A DNA stretch of 64,000 nucleotides from Girardinichthys multiradiatus (taxonomy: Eukaryota > Chordata > Actinopteri > Cyprinodontiformes > Goodeidae). Location of the stretch: the NCBI RefSeq assembly GCF_021462225.1, contig NC_061804.1, positions 4,758,740-4,822,739 of the forward strand. The letters run 5' to 3'. The first letter of the stretch is position 1. Each line of letters opens with the position of its first letter. The notes beneath the pieces were generated by a model that was given only the letters and a program-made list of their open reading frames with translations, did no database searches and was not told the DNA's origin. The translations under genes were made by a program, and so were the position numbers. Shown piece by piece: positions 45,117 to 57,862 of this stretch.

Positions 45117-47214
45117 TCAGGGTGGTTTCCGGGCTTTGTTAACCAGGCTGGTGGCAGATGGGAAAAAACTGTTCTTGTGGCGTGAGGTTTTGGTCCGGAT
45201 GGACCGCAGCCTCCTGCCAGAGGGGAGAGTTTCAAAGAGTCTGTGACCGGGGTGGGAGGGATCAGCCAGAATCTTCCCTGCCCGCTTCAGGGTCCTGGAG
45301 GTGTACAGTTCCTGGAGCGACAGTAGCCTGCAGCCAATCACCTTCTCAGCAGACCGAATGACACGCTGCAGCCTGCCCTTATCCTTGGCTGTAGCAGCGG
45401 CGTACCAGATGGTGATGGAGGAGGTGAGGATGGACTCAATGATGGCTGTGTAGAAGTGCACCATCATAGTCTTTGGCAGGTTGAATTTCTTCAGCTGCCG
45501 CAGGAAGAACATCCTATGCTGGGCTTTCTTGATGAGGGAGCTGATGTTTGGCTCCCACTTGAGATCCTGGGAGATGATGGTTCCCAGGAAGTGGAAAGAT
45601 TCCACAGTGCCAATTGTGGAGTCGCAGAGGGTGATGGGGGCAGGTGGGGCTGGGTTCTGCCTGAAGTCCACAACCATCTCCACTGTCTTTATAGCGTTGA
45701 GCTCAAGGTTGTTCTGGCTGCACCAGTCCAACAGATGGTCCACCTCCCATCTGTACGCGGACTCGTCACCATCAGAGATGAGTCCGATCAGGGTGGTGTC
45801 GTCCGCAAACTTCAGATGCTTGACAGACTGGTGACTGAAGGTGCAGCTGTTGGTGTACAGGGAGAAGAGCAGAGGAGAGAGAACACAACCTTGGGGGGAA
45901 CCGGTGCTGATGGTCAGGGAGTCAAAAGACGTGCTTCCCCAGCCTCACGCGCTGCTTCCTGTCAGACAGGAAGTCAGTTATCCACCTACAGGTGGAGTCG
46001 GGCACACTCAGCTGGGAGAGCTTCTCCTGTAGCAGAACTGGGACGATGGTGTTGAAGGCAGAGCTGAAATCCACAAACAGGATCCTGGCATAGGTTCCTG
46101 TGGAGTCCAGGTGCTGGAGGATGAAGTGAAGGGCTAGGTTGACTGCATCATCTACAGACCTGTTGGCTCTGTAGGCAAACTGCAGGGGGTCCAGGAGGGG
46201 GTCGGTGATGTCTTTTAGGTGTGAGAGCACAAGGCGCTCAAAGGACTTCATCACCACAGAGGTCAGGGCGACGGGTCGGAAGTCATTAAGCCCTGTGGTC
46301 CTTGGCTTCTTGGGAACAGGGATGATGGTGGAGGACTTGAAGCAGGCTGGCACATGACATGTCTCCAGTGAGGTGTTAAAAATGTCTGTGAAGACTGCAG
46401 ACAGCTGATCAGCGCAGTGCTTCAGGCTGGCTGGTGAGACAGAATCCGGACCAGCAGCTTTCCGGGGGTTCTGTCTCCTGAAGAGTTTGTTGACGTCCCT
46501 CTCCTGGATGGAAAGAGCCGTCCTCGGCGTGGGTAGGGGGCTGGTGGGGGGGAACTTCAGGGTGGGGGTTGGAGGTGCCAAGGCCCCTCTTGAGGTTGGG
46601 AGAGTGGGGGTGGTGGATTGTGGCTGTAGCTGTTGGGGGGCGTCGTGGGGGATGGTTTCAGGACTGTCCCTTTGTCTTTCAAAGCGGCAGTAGAACTCGT
46701 TCAGGTCGTTGGCGAGGCGTCGGTCGTTGATGGAGTGGGGGGCTTTCGGCTTGTAGTTGGTGATTTGCTTGAGCCCTTTCCAGACAGACGCAGAGTTGTT
46801 GGCTGAGAACTGGATTTGGAGCTTCTCAGAGTACAGTCGTTTGGCCTCTTTCACTGCCTTGCCAAACTTGTACTTAGCCTCTCTGTATATGTCTTTGTCC
46901 CCACTCCTGAAGGCCTCTTCCTTATCCAGTCTTAACCTTCTGAGTTTGGCTGTGAACCAGGGTTTATCATTGTTGTAACTCACCCTGGTGCATGATGGTA
47001 CACAGCTGTCCTCACAGAAGCTGATGTAGGAAGTCACAGCCTCTTCTGTGAACTCGTCCAGACTGTTGGTAGTAGTCCTGAACACATCCCAGTCTGTACA
47101 GCCTAAACACGCCTGGAGATTCTCCACAGCCTCACTGCTCCACTTCCTTGTCGTCCTCACAACAGGTTTGCAGAGCTTTAGTTTCTGCCTGTATGCAGGA
47201 ATCAGGTGGACCAT
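45117..47214 (-). pseudogene. L2-type linker and reverse transcriptase, one frameshift
   Basis: Frame 47214-45922 carries the linker ([28 protein letters not shown]) and the first half of the reverse transcriptase: [60 protein letters not shown] and [12 protein letters not shown]. After LGKHVF the frame slips by one base near 45915; the continuing frame reads STGSPQGCVLSPLLFSLYTN and the catalytic LKFADDTTLIGL, then 45743-45117 gives LDWCSQNNLELNAIKT, HFLGTIISQDLKWE and the C-terminal KARKPP. All catalytic aspartates are present. Confidence 0.88.
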
Positions 47215-47256
47215 GATGTGGTCGGATTGGCCCAGTGCAGCACGTGGGACGGCGTG

Positions 47257-48090
47257 TTACACCACTCTGATGGTGGTGTAACAGTGATCCAGAATGTTGT
47301 CCTCTCTGGTCGGACATTTTATAAACTGTCTATATTTGGGGAGTTTGTGGGTGAGATTACCTTTGTTAAAGTCGCCAACGACGATTACTAAGGAGTCCAG
47401 GTTGGTCCGCTCCACACTCAGTATCTGGTCGGCGAGCATGCGCTGTGCGACCTGCACGTTAGCTTGCGGCGGGATGTAAACACCGACCAGGATGAACGAA
47501 GCGAACTCACGGGGGGAATAGAAAGGCTTACAGTTTATGATGAAGGCTTCCAGGTCTGGAGAACAGTGCTGCTGAATCACTGTCACGTCATTGCACCAAC
47601 CACTGTTGAGGTAAAAACAGATTCCTCCACCTTTCGCTTTGCCGGAGAGTTCCGTGTCTCTGTCCGCTCTGTAGAGCTGGAATCCTGCCAGCTGCAGCGC
47701 AGAGTCCGGTATTAATCCACACAGCCAGGTCTCCGTGAAGCACAAAACTGCCGATGAATAAAAGTCCCTGTTTTTCCCCAACAGCAGTTGTAGTTCCTCA
47801 ATTTTGTTGGGAAGTGAGCACAAGTTAGAGAGAAATATTCCAAGTAACGGTGTTCGTAGTCCACGCTGGCGAAGACGTACCAGCACCCTGGCCCGTTTCC
47901 CTCTCTTCCGGCGTTTCACCGCGTGAACAAAGGTGAGCGCACCTTTGACCAGAATGTCCAAAAATTCCAGAAAAGTGGGAAATAACTCCTCTGGTGTAGT
48001 AGCCCTGATGTTCATGAGTTCTTCTCTGGTGAGAGAGCTCCGGGTACCATCACAGAAGACCGTTTTAAAGCAAAAAACACAACAAAACAA
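47257..48090 (-). pseudogene. L2-type endonuclease domain
   Basis: The frame encodes LGIFLSNLCSLPNKIEELQ, the catalytic CFTETWLCG, GVYIPPQANVQ, and VVGDFNKGNL, all typical of the AP-like endonuclease of L2-type ORF2. It stops at TAA (47257) after CYTTIRVV; the same frame continues beyond the stop with [16 protein letters not shown], which contains the SDH motif. So the stop is a single point change, probably from a tyrosine codon. Confidence 0.85.
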
Positions 48091-48135
48091 TGCGCACCAA
48101 CTGCGACCATCTGCGGCGCCATCTTGGATCCCTGC

Positions 48136-50789
48136 TAATAATTTTAGCTTTAAAAGCTTTACTTGAGTAAAATGTCACAATAATATTCAGGTAATACACT
48201 TTTATTAATGCAAATAATGTAATGTTGATTAATGAAAAACAATTTAACAGCTGACATTTTCCTGTATTAAGTTATGGAATCACATTTGACCTGGGCTGGA
48301 GCCCCGGATGTTTTCTGAATAGCCCCGGACTTCTTGATAGAAGAAATGTAGAAGTATTAAAAAGATGCAGCCACAAAAGGGAATTGGACTTCACATTTTT
48401 ATTTAGAAACAATCAGATTTTTTTTATTGTGTTCCACATAGTCACCTCCCGCTCCACCTAACCTGACAATTGAGTTTAAAGGAGAAGACAAAACATTATT
48501 ATTTGCGCACTCGCGGCACCACGAATCCGCAACTACGCTTACAGGTAGAGAGGACTCCATTCTGGAGAAGTCCAGAACAGCAGTTCTCTCCAGAACCGTT
48601 GACCTGCCCCCTTAATTACCCGAAGAGTTACACTGAGTGCCTCGAACAGGGCTCATTTCAGAGCCAACCGGAGAGAGGGAGCCTGGTGTGTGTGTGGTCA
48701 GGAACAGGTGGACGCCGAGCGGTATAACCCAGGCTGAAGATAGCGGTAAAACCTGAATGCTGACTCAGAATCGGCAAATTGTAAGTTACAGCTAATTCAC
48801 CCAACTACACTTATTCAGCCAGTAAGACATGAGGTGGAGGTTCACTCTAATGAGCATCATCAGGATCATGATGAGGAATGAGAGCAGAGAGACTTTCACC
48901 TGAGCTACAGGTGCTGCGGAGGACGGCTGGAGGATTGTTTGTCCAATATAATCACAGTCATCAGAGAATCGGCAGGAGAAATCCGGGATACTATCAGCCT
49001 TTTGGCCTGGATGGGAGTTGCAGGCAGAGATCAAAAGGTTATCAAAGTTTCACAAAGAGTCACAAAACTAGAACTGAATACCTCAAAATGTGTCATTATC
49101 TGCTTCAGCAAAATGGTTTTTCATCAGTCCTAAACTCTGTTTCTCCTTATCCTTCATTCAGCTTCTAACAAAAATTAAAATGTAAAATTATTGCAAACCT
49201 TTTTAGTTTGATTCACAATAACTTACATTCAATCTAAACCCAGCCAAGACAGAGAACTGGTACAATATGTCCTGTGTTATTTTAACTTTAAATTACTTAG
49301 AAACTGTCTTATGGAATATTTATGGTGCGGGCTAAAGACCCCAATGTTTTGAGACCCTAAAAACGCCCCACGTCATTTTTAGAAAAAACAATATGGAAGG
49401 GATAATAAAAAATATAATATTATTCATACACAGTAATAATAAATAACACCAACATAATAATACTAATATTGATAAATAACAAAACTGTTTATTTAACAGT
49501 TATTTTACAGATCAAGGTTTAGAATCACTACAATGTTAGAAAGCAACAACTAATGAAACGATTGTAAAACAATACAAATGTATTGTTATTCATAAATTGG
49601 TTGTATCACATCATAAAATAATAATAAATAAACAATAATTAATAACAATAGTTACAGAATCACCCTGTTTTTAGAGGAAAATAAATAAATTATCGAACAA
49701 CTGAATCATAAAAAAGTATTGAAGGTAATAGAAGACACTGATGTCAGTGTTGATAAATATAAATCAACAATCAACATCAATAGATCTCAATAGAAAGACG
49801 ATTGTTTCAAGTCTGTTGGTTCTAGAATTTGGACCAAGCCTCAATATGTCTTCAAAAAGGAAATTGCACAACAAAAAGAATAAAAGACATGTATGACCAG
49901 GTTCTAACCTGCCAAGCTCATCTGTCAGCTGCTATTTGAGGAAACTGGGTCCATGAAGGATATGTCTCATTAGTGAATTTCATACCTGAAAGAGCTAAGG
50001 CTGCATGATAAGCCAGGAGGAGAAACAAAGTACTAACTGTGATGTTTATTTAGCTTTATGACTCCATACTTATATGGTTTTCATATTTTTTACTATACTT
50101 GATTTGTAATCACAAACATCCCACTCATTACAACAATCTCTTTTAATATTTTAGGTACGTTTCTGAAAGCCAAACTGTTTACTGTAAAATAATACTAGTA
50201 TTATATCTGTGTCTCTCAAATTGTCTTGTCTTAGATAAAGAGATAAAACTTAGTTGGATGTGATGTTTTTTAAATGTTTTACCATCCACAGTCTTTCTAA
50301 TCTACAATCTTCATGCAATGCCATAAATATATGATTATAAATGGCTTCCGCTGGTCTTTTTATTTAAGATGTGTTACAAGCATTTTATTTCCATTAAATA
50401 TTCAATCCTTTACAACAGAATCTAAAATGAAATTGTATGTTACTTTAACATCTTTACATACATGTGAGACCCTGGCCAGTCCAGCAGTTAATATCCACAC
50501 TGGTCCAGCTCAGGTGACCAAAAGTCCCTTTGGCACCTGTTCTCAGTTTACCTGCAGCTGATTTGACTTTCAAACCTCCTCATTAGGTTGCATTCAAATC
50601 ATGATAAAGTAGGTTGTATCTGCAGCAACCAACCTGTTCTCCTTGTCCCACATGTTGAATAAAATGTCAAGTAATAGAGTAATATGTTTTACTTTTTATT
50701 TTGAAACAGGGTTGTGTGTAGTAGGTATGACCAGTCAGTATGTTACCTTCAGTAGACAGCAGTGTTATGTTAGGAATTTTCATTGAGGA
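48136..50789. other. Long spacer with one GC-richer block
   Basis: The block 48480-49060 is GC-richer and includes two overlapping frames (48470-48727 plus, 48792-49034 minus). The minus frame has a hydrophobic run VSLLSFLIMILMMLIRV that could span a membrane, but I recognise no family and see no splice signals. The rest (49190-50789) is AT-rich with no feature. Confidence 0.3.
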
Positions 50790-51205
50790 GGCAAGCTACC
50801 TGCTACTCAAATTTAACAGCTGCTCAAGGAAATGGTTCCTCAGAGTCAAGTGATCAGTTGAGCTAATAGCTTTTCAAATTAATGGATTTACAACCGTAAG
50901 ATAACTTCTAAGCCGAGATGACAGCACCCCAGTCAAGTTAACAACTACTAAAATCAAACTAAAACCTACTTAATCCAATGGCTACTCAGATTCTGGTTAA
51001 TAGCTACTCAAACTAATACTTACTCAAAGTCAAGCTAACAGTTTTTTAGAGTCAAGCTAACAACCAATTAATCCAAACAACAAGCAACTGAAGTTGATGG
51101 ATATTGAGATTTAAAATAATAACAACCTAAGTCAAGCTGAAAGCTACTCTAGCTAACAGCTACTCAGACCCAAGCTAGCAGCAACTCGGGTTATGCACAA
51201 GAGCA
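50790..51205. repeat. Degenerate minisatellite, about 20-22 bp period
   Basis: The words ctactcaaa, agtcaagctaac and aacagctactcag recur in varied form throughout. A rough consensus is agctactcaaagtcaagct. Spacing wanders because of small indels. No protein frame. Confidence 0.6.
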
Positions 51206-51908
51206 GGGACATTTTAAAAGAGCATTTCTTCAATCTTTAAGTGGTTTCCAAACATTTTAGCTTTTGATCAATAAAGTAACAGTGGCGGAGACTATCCAGG
51301 ACTGTTGCTCGTTGAAATATTCAAGCATTGATAATAAACCAATAAAAAAGGCCATAAGGACCACTCCAACATTCATCAAACTTTGTTTAACTTCTAAGGA
51401 CATTGCCGTGGCCCTCTGCTTGGTGTTTAATGAAAATGAATCCTGACTTCAGTCTTGGGACCCAGTAGTCCAAAACAACCAAAACTCTCAATTGTTGTTC
51501 TTGTTGTAATGTCACCATGTATGCTCGCTGGTGCCTTGTAGCAGTGTCAGCTTCTGAGAAATTATTTACATACTCTTTGTAGGCGTGCATTTGTCCAAAA
51601 TTAAACCTAAATTGGACTAATCTGTCAGGACAGGTCTTCCTAAAAACTAAAGAAGTCAGATGAACTTCACTAAGTTTGATATGAAGAGTAACACACAGAT
51701 GATGTATTATTACTCTCAAAAGAAATTACGCATGTTGGAAGCTACCTATTATTAATCTGCTACAGATAAATAAACAGCAATTTGCTTGCTGTAGTGTTTG
51801 AGTAGTTTTTCCAATGAATGGTTATATGTATCATGCTTTATCTCCCAAGAGACTTTGTAGCGGCTCCTGAGCAGGATGTAGGAGGTGGATACTAAGTAGT
51901 GGTGTATA
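51206..51908. other. Spacer, no recognised feature
   Basis: The frame at 51387-51719 on minus has no known motif. Confidence 0.35.
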
Positions 51909-51910
51909 TA

Positions 51911-52945
51911 CAGGGGTTGGACAATGAAACTGAAACACCTGGTTTTAGACCATAATAATTTATTATTATGGTGTAGGGCCTCCTTTTGCGGCCAATACAA
52001 TGTCAATTCGTCTTGGGAATGACATATACAAGTCCTGCACAGTGGTCAGAGGGATTTTAAGCCATTCTTCTTGCAGGATAGTGGCCAGGTCACTACGTGA
52101 TACTGGTGGAGGAAAATGTTTCCGGACTCGCTCCTCCAAAACACCCTAAAGTGGCTCAATAATATTTAGATCTGGTGACTGTGCAGGCCATGGGAGATGT
52201 TCAACTTCACTTTCATGTTCATCAAACCAATCTTTCACCAGTCTTGCTGTGTGTATTGGTGCATTGTCATCCTGATACACGGTGCCTTCAGGATACAATG
52301 TTTGAACCATTGGATGCACATAGTCCTCAAGAATGGTTCGGTAGTCCTTGGCAGTGATGCGCCCATCTAGCACAAGTATTGGGCCAAGCGAATGCCATGA
52401 TATGGCAGCCCAAACCATCACTGATCCACCCCCATGCTTCACTCTGGGCATGCAACAGTCTGGGTGGAAACAGGAGAGTTGAGGTGCACATTTAATTCTG
52501 CCGTGATTTGGGCAGCCGTGGTTTTATGTTTTTTGGATACAATCCAGGTTAGCACCTGAACATCCCTTTCAGACAGCTTCCTCTTGCGTCCACAGTTAAT
52601 CCTGTTGGATGTGGTTCGTTCTTCTTGGTGGTATGCTGACATTACCCTGGATACTGTGGCTCTTGATACATCACAAAGACTTGCTGTCTTGGTCACAGAT
52701 GCGCCAGCAAGATGTGCACCAACAATTTGTCCTCTTTTGAACTCTGGTATGTCACCCATAATGTTGTGTGCATTTCAATATTTTGATCAAAACTGTGCTC
52801 TTACCCTGCTAATTGAACCTTCACACTCTGGTCTGACTGGTGCAATGTGCAATCAATGAAGACTGGCTACCAGGCTGGTCCAATTTAGCCATGAAACCTC
52901 CCACACTAAAATGACAGGTGTTTCAGTTTCATTGTCCAACCCATG
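51911..52945 (-). mobile_element. Tc1-like (DD36E-spacing) transposon, copy A, internally deleted
   Basis: The element is 1035 bp, flanked by TA (51909-51910 and 52946-52947), with ends that begin caggggttggacaatg. It matches copy B at 57863-59132 but lacks 232 bp of the transposase. At the junction, a 5-bp ccacc that occurs on both sides of the missing piece in copy B is present only once. The frame is broken by this loss. Transposase parts remain at 52439-52759 (N-terminal 100 residues) and 52146-52451 (second half). Confidence 0.9.
52146..52759 (-). pseudogene. Deleted transposase of copy A
   Basis: The first frame (52759-52439) starts MGDIPEFKRGQIVGA and carries the helix-turn-helix VTKTASLCDVSRATVSRV. 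The second (52451-52146) carries VKHGGGSVMVWAAIS, the second catalytic aspartate in YQDDNAPIHT, and SPDLNIIEP with the glutamate. The first catalytic aspartate (SDES in copy B) lies in the lost 232 bp. Downstream sequence to about 51960 still encodes the C-terminus, including the CAA and CGA codons that have become stops in copy B. Confidence 0.85.
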
Positions 52946-52947
52946 TA

Positions 52948-53018
52948 TGTGTATATATATATATATAATATATATGTGTGTGTGTGTGTGTGTGTATATG
53001 TTATATAATATAATATTA
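52948..53018. repeat. (TG/TA)n simple repeat between two Tc1 elements
   Basis: The stretch alternates tatatata, gtgtgtgtgt and ataatata words with no other content. Confidence 0.85.
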
Positions 53019-53020
53019 TA

Positions 53021-53546
53021 CAGTACTGTGCAAAAGTTTTAAACAAACAATGCTTTCAAAAAAGGAAGTGTTAATCATTTATTATCATCAATCAACAAAA
53101 TGCAGTGAATGAACAAAAGAGAAATAGAAATCTAAATCAATCAATATTTGGTGTGACCACCCTTTGCCTTCAAGACAGCATCAATTCTTCTAGGTTCACT
53201 TGCACACTGTTTTTGAAGGAACTCAGCAGGTAGGTTGTTCCAAACATCTTGGAGAACTAACCACAGATCTTCTGTGGATGTAGGCTTTCTCACATCCTTC
53301 TGTCTCTTCATGTCATCCCAGACACACTGGATGATGTTGATCAGGGCTCTGTGGGGCCATACCATCACTTCCAGTAAGTCTTGTTCTTTGCGCTACAGAT
53401 AGTTCTTAATGACTTTGGCTGTATTTGGGTTCGCTCACTTAGCATTTTGTAAATTGATAAAGAAAAACAACTATTTCTATTTCTGAAAGCATTCTTTGTT
53501 TACAGCATTTTTAGGCACACCTGCCTAAAACCTTTGCCCAGTACTG
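53021..53546 (-). mobile_element. Tc1-derived short element (MITE-like)
   Basis: Both ends carry a cagtactgtgcaaaag-type inverted repeat; the right end reads cctttgcccagtactg. The only coding remnant, on minus at 53141-53368, is the C-terminal end of a Tc1 transposase (EPRRIDAVLKAKGGHTKY), with the front of the gene missing. A TA precedes it; TG follows it where TA would be expected. It is probably a deletion derivative of an autonomous family not present in this window. Confidence 0.8.
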
Positions 53547-53550
53547 TGTG

Positions 53551-53682
<132 letters not shown>

Positions 53683-53716
53683 GATATATATCGATATATA
53701 TCGATATAGATATATA

Positions 53717-56700
53717 GGATTTTGATCAGACATCAGTGCGACTTATTATTCAGCAATGTCTATGTTGAGTGATGCCAATCAACTGATGTACTGGCCAGTG
53801 GGTGATTGTAGTACCAACTACTTTAATACTGTTTCTGGTTTTATCTCAGACGTTCTGCTGCGTAGCCGAGAGGAGCTACAAGAACCATATACAGATTGAG
53901 CAATAAAAGCCTGTAATAAATGCGGTAGCAACTCCAAAACAACTCTGCGGACGTTAAACTGCTTAATTTTTCTGTTTATGCATCCAGATATTTTCACGTG
54001 TTTCGTTCCTTGAGTTCATTTGTTGCTTAATTTGGTGCATTTAATGTTTAATTGCTCAGTTTATAACACCTTAATTAACCCAGTAACTGATCTAATGTTA
54101 ACAACTGTGAATATAGAGACGTGTATGTGTAAAAATATGTTTAAATTTGTGTTATATGTGTTTATTTATGAATATAGCGAAATCTAGTCCATCTTTGGTG
54201 AATTATTTAAAAAAATCTGGATGGTGTGCATGTTCTGTTTCCTGGTGATGTGGTGTGATTCATGCATATTGAGTCTGGCTGTGCTCTGGCATCTGGCAAA
54301 AATGGACTCTGGTCGACGTCTGCAGGCTATAGCACTTGTGCTCTGATGAAAGCTGACTTTGTTCTTCTGACTCTGCTGCGTCTTTCTCTAATAGTGACTG
54401 AAAGGTATCTAAAGAAACATCAGATTCTTCGCTGCTGTCTGTCTTGCTGCCATTATAGCCGCAGTTAGTTTGCGTGCCGGGGTTCCCTTCTGATGTCATA
54501 AAAGAGCGCAACAAAATCGGAAAGGAGTAGTCTTGAAATTACTTTTTAGTGAAATTTATGACCATATATCTCAACAACCATTCATTTCAGTGGCATGAAT
54601 TTACTTTTTAAAATATTTCATCAATGTTTCCTTTCCATAAATGCAATTGGATTTATCATGAAAATGTGATGTCACAGGCACTTTGAAGTAGGTGAAAAAC
54701 GCTAGAGTTTCTTTAGTAAAATTTTATTACTCATTCCCCTTTGGCCCCTTGACTTGACATTGGGATTGAGGTAAAGTGGTGATGTAACCGGGGTCCACCT
54801 TTTCTTTTATTAATTTTTTTGTTTTTCCCACCTGTCTTGGTATTTCTGGCACATCATATAGAGAAGCTGGTTGCCTACATGTGCCAGGGCAGTTGTGCTC
54901 TACAAACAGGATGCCGCAAGACAAAATCCTAATAACATGATTACCTTTATTAAATTGAGACTGGATCCAGCATTAAAGTAGGCAGGTCACATTGATGTAA
55001 TAATAACCTGTTTTGTATGAATTTCAAACATTTGGATTTTCTGTGTGTGAGTGGGTAAGTGTATGGGGAAAAAATAAGTGTGCTTGAGTTTAGCGGGTGT
55101 ATGTGTGCACATTTGTCACCTGGTGGTGTTCAGTTGTTAATAAATTTAAATAAAATTCTCAATACATTTTTGGTTGTAATTGAGCTAATTTTAGGGAATT
55201 TAAGATAAATAATGGCTAAATGGAGATGGTCCAAGTGCTGCTTCTAGCCCTCATGGGATATTTTGTCCAGCAGCGTTCTAATTTAGTTGGTTTCAAGAAG
55301 TTAACACCTGTTGATTAGAAATCTCTCAGGGGGATCTATTACCAAAAGCTACATATTCTGCAAGAAATAGAGGGGAATTTATGAGATTTTTTAAATAATA
55401 TGAAATTCCAAATATCCTTTCTTTCCCTTGCAGCCTTCTCCCCTAATAGCTTTATGATTCTTCCATCTATCTATCCATCCACTTTTCTTAATTTTGTTTT
55501 TTCTTTATTTAAAGCCTCCGGTTGTCCCAGTTGCATCAGTTCTGCCTAATCCATGTCAGCTATCAGCTGAATGATACTTCAGCCTGACTGCAAATATCAG
55601 GGTTTTTGAATATTGCTGCAATTTGTTAATGATTTTGCGTTTTTAGTTGCTGTTGTTTTCCCTCCATCTGAGATGAGCAGCGATGTAGTAACAGTTCATT
55701 TTTAGACTGACAGCGTTTCTAAAAATGCTCTGAGCCATTTGTGGTTCCCAGCAGGTGGACCAAAGCTCTGAGTGGAAACTGCACTGAACAGCTGACGTGG
55801 CTCCCACTGATTGGAGTCCACCTACATAGAGGAGTGGGTTATATGTGAAGCTGCAGAGATCAGAATGCAAACTGGTCCACCACTTTGATCCAGACTAAAA
55901 TACCTCAACATGACAGCTACTTATGAAGCTATAAAAGTGAATAAATTTAAAGGTCTATCAAATTAACATTGTCTTTAAATTTTAGAGACAGAAAACCTTA
56001 AAATCTTGAAGATATGGAATTCTTTCAAGATACTTACATTGTTTATCAAATCAAATAAGTAAAATAATAAATAAATAAAAACTTTAATGAAATAAAGAAT
56101 TGAGTCCCACCCTCAAAACTGGATATGCACTTCTATATGTGGATGAAGATGCAGCTTCTGTTACTGCACGATGTGAAAGTGTGTCACTGTCTGTGGCTTT
56201 AAAAAAAGAGATGGATTGCAGATGGGTTTCTTCTCACCTACCAAAAAACAGTCACTTCCTTGGAAACTCTTTTTGTCCCAGAATTTTGAAATAGTGGGAA
56301 TCTTGTATTAAGGGATAAAACTACCCAAAACTAAGGGAGGAGGAAACAACACAGTTCATGCCACAGCTATAACAGTCAGCAAGGAGTCAACAGCCAGACT
56401 AATGGGGCGACTGTGGGAGTTGTTTATGAGCACGAAGTTTATCAACTAAGAAAATGTGTTCTTTTTTGGGGGTTTTTAGTTTTTATGTGTCCTCGGTCTG
56501 TACAAAAACGGCTGCTGTCTAGGAATTGTGTTATTATTATCAAATCAATACTTGTCATTTTAACTTCCCTTCCAACCATCATATGTGTGGCATTAGCTTA
56601 AACTGACTTTTAGGGCAAGTGACATGTTGGAAAAACAATTGCAGATGGACTGTTGGTGTTTGAGTGGAGTGACAGACAGCATCGTCATAAAAACGTGTTG

Positions 56701-57760
56701 ACAGCTATATTACTGCAGCCTCAAGATTATGTGGAGACACTTACACAACTGTTTCGTGGCTCTCTAACTTACGTTATTCTGGTAGGACAATTGTTTGGAG
56801 AAAATGATTAGGGCTGATGCCTGCGTGTATCAGAGCGACAATACTGGTCAGAACTGGAGCATAAATTACAATGGCTATCTGAATCTTTCCAGAAGGTTTG
56901 TGTTTCAAATTATACTTTTTGTCTCAAGATTCATTTATCGCTGTAATGGATTACAGGTAGACTAGACACATCATGGAATGCTTTTAAATGTATCTGTACC
57001 GTGCTGGTTTATTAGGTCTCCATGCAGACATCATCTCTCCTGACTTCCTCCTCCTCTCTGGATAAATTGATATAGAAAGATTCATTGTATGACCCTGCTA
57101 TTATTGTTTCTGTCGTTAGTGGATATTATTTTATGTACCAAGCCAGGTTTGGTGTTGTACCTTTATGTAACTAAATGTAAATTCATCACTCTGCTGCAAA
57201 TTTTGGTTTGCGTTCTGAGATGCCCCTCGTTTGCGTTTTTTCTGTTATGTTTTTCTTCTCAATTTGGACATTAAAATGAATGTTGTGAGTTACACAAAAA
57301 ATAGTACTGAAATCATAATATGTTTAAAAACTGTACCAATCAAGATTATTCATTTTATATCGTTTTAGTGTCAGTAGGACCTATTTGAAGTATTGTTGGG
57401 AATAGAAACGTTTTGGAGAAAGAGTAAGAAGCTCAACATTCGAGCAAATAACAATTATAATGATCCCAGAAGATGAAAAGCGTAATGAACAAAGTAATAA
57501 AAAGGGGATTATACAGCTACTAACAGTATATTTAGAAAACTAAGATTGGATTACTAATTCAATTCAAACTAATTAAACAACACTGTTGGGGAGAGAGATT
57601 TCTTCATTTATGTATTTTTTTTAATTAGTGTCATAATATCAATAATCTTCTTATTGGCTTTTATTCTAAAAAAATAAATAAATGAAAAAATATTCGACCA
57701 ACTGTTTCTAAAGATAAATTCAGACACATGGTTAAGCATCCTCGTTCTCATACGTTAACA
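53717..57760. other. Long spacer, no recognised gene
   Basis: The minus frame 54260-54514 encodes an acidic, serine-rich segment (SSEESDVSLDTFQSLLEK) like the N-termini of some transposases, but no domain follows, so I leave it unassigned. A second short frame group at 57089-57274 is hydrophobic without a family match. Short tatc runs occur at 55460-55490. Confidence 0.3.
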
Positions 57761-57766
57761 CATACA

Positions 57767-57801
57767 GTAATACATTGTTTCATTTTGAAACAATGTATTA
57801 C
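57767..57801. repeat. Perfect hairpin, 16-bp stem
   Basis: The arms are gtaatacattgtttca and its exact complement, with a 3-base loop (57783-57785). It lies about 60 bp before Tc1 copy B. No promoter or terminator context is visible. Confidence 0.7.
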
Positions 57802-57862
57802 CAAACAAGTACCACCTTCTTCCAACCTTCTTATTATATGTTTGATTCTAAATTTGGACATA

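Larger units (their letters stand above)
44820..48135 (-). mobile_element. L2-type LINE, nearly full length, two lesions in ORF2
   Basis: A minus-strand non-LTR retrotransposon of about 3.3 kb with a short leader (aagatggcgccg near 48120), endonuclease, reverse transcriptase and a 3' untranslated tail. The tail, in plus, reads aatcagaatcagaaaagctttattgccaag, the well-known end of fish L2-type LINEs with short gattct repeats. The coding sequence is broken only by an in-frame stop at 47257-47259 and a one-base frameshift near 45915. It is the youngest-looking LINE in the window. It lies about 200 bp from the foldback element, upstream of the candidate prr7 promoter. Confidence 0.9.

Noticed and set aside
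45456..46055. 199-codon plus-strand frame
   Set aside because: It is antisense to the L2-type reverse transcriptase.
54260..54514. Acidic minus-strand frame resembling a transposase N-terminus
   Set aside because: No catalytic or zinc-finger region follows and no terminal repeats were found, so a family cannot be named.
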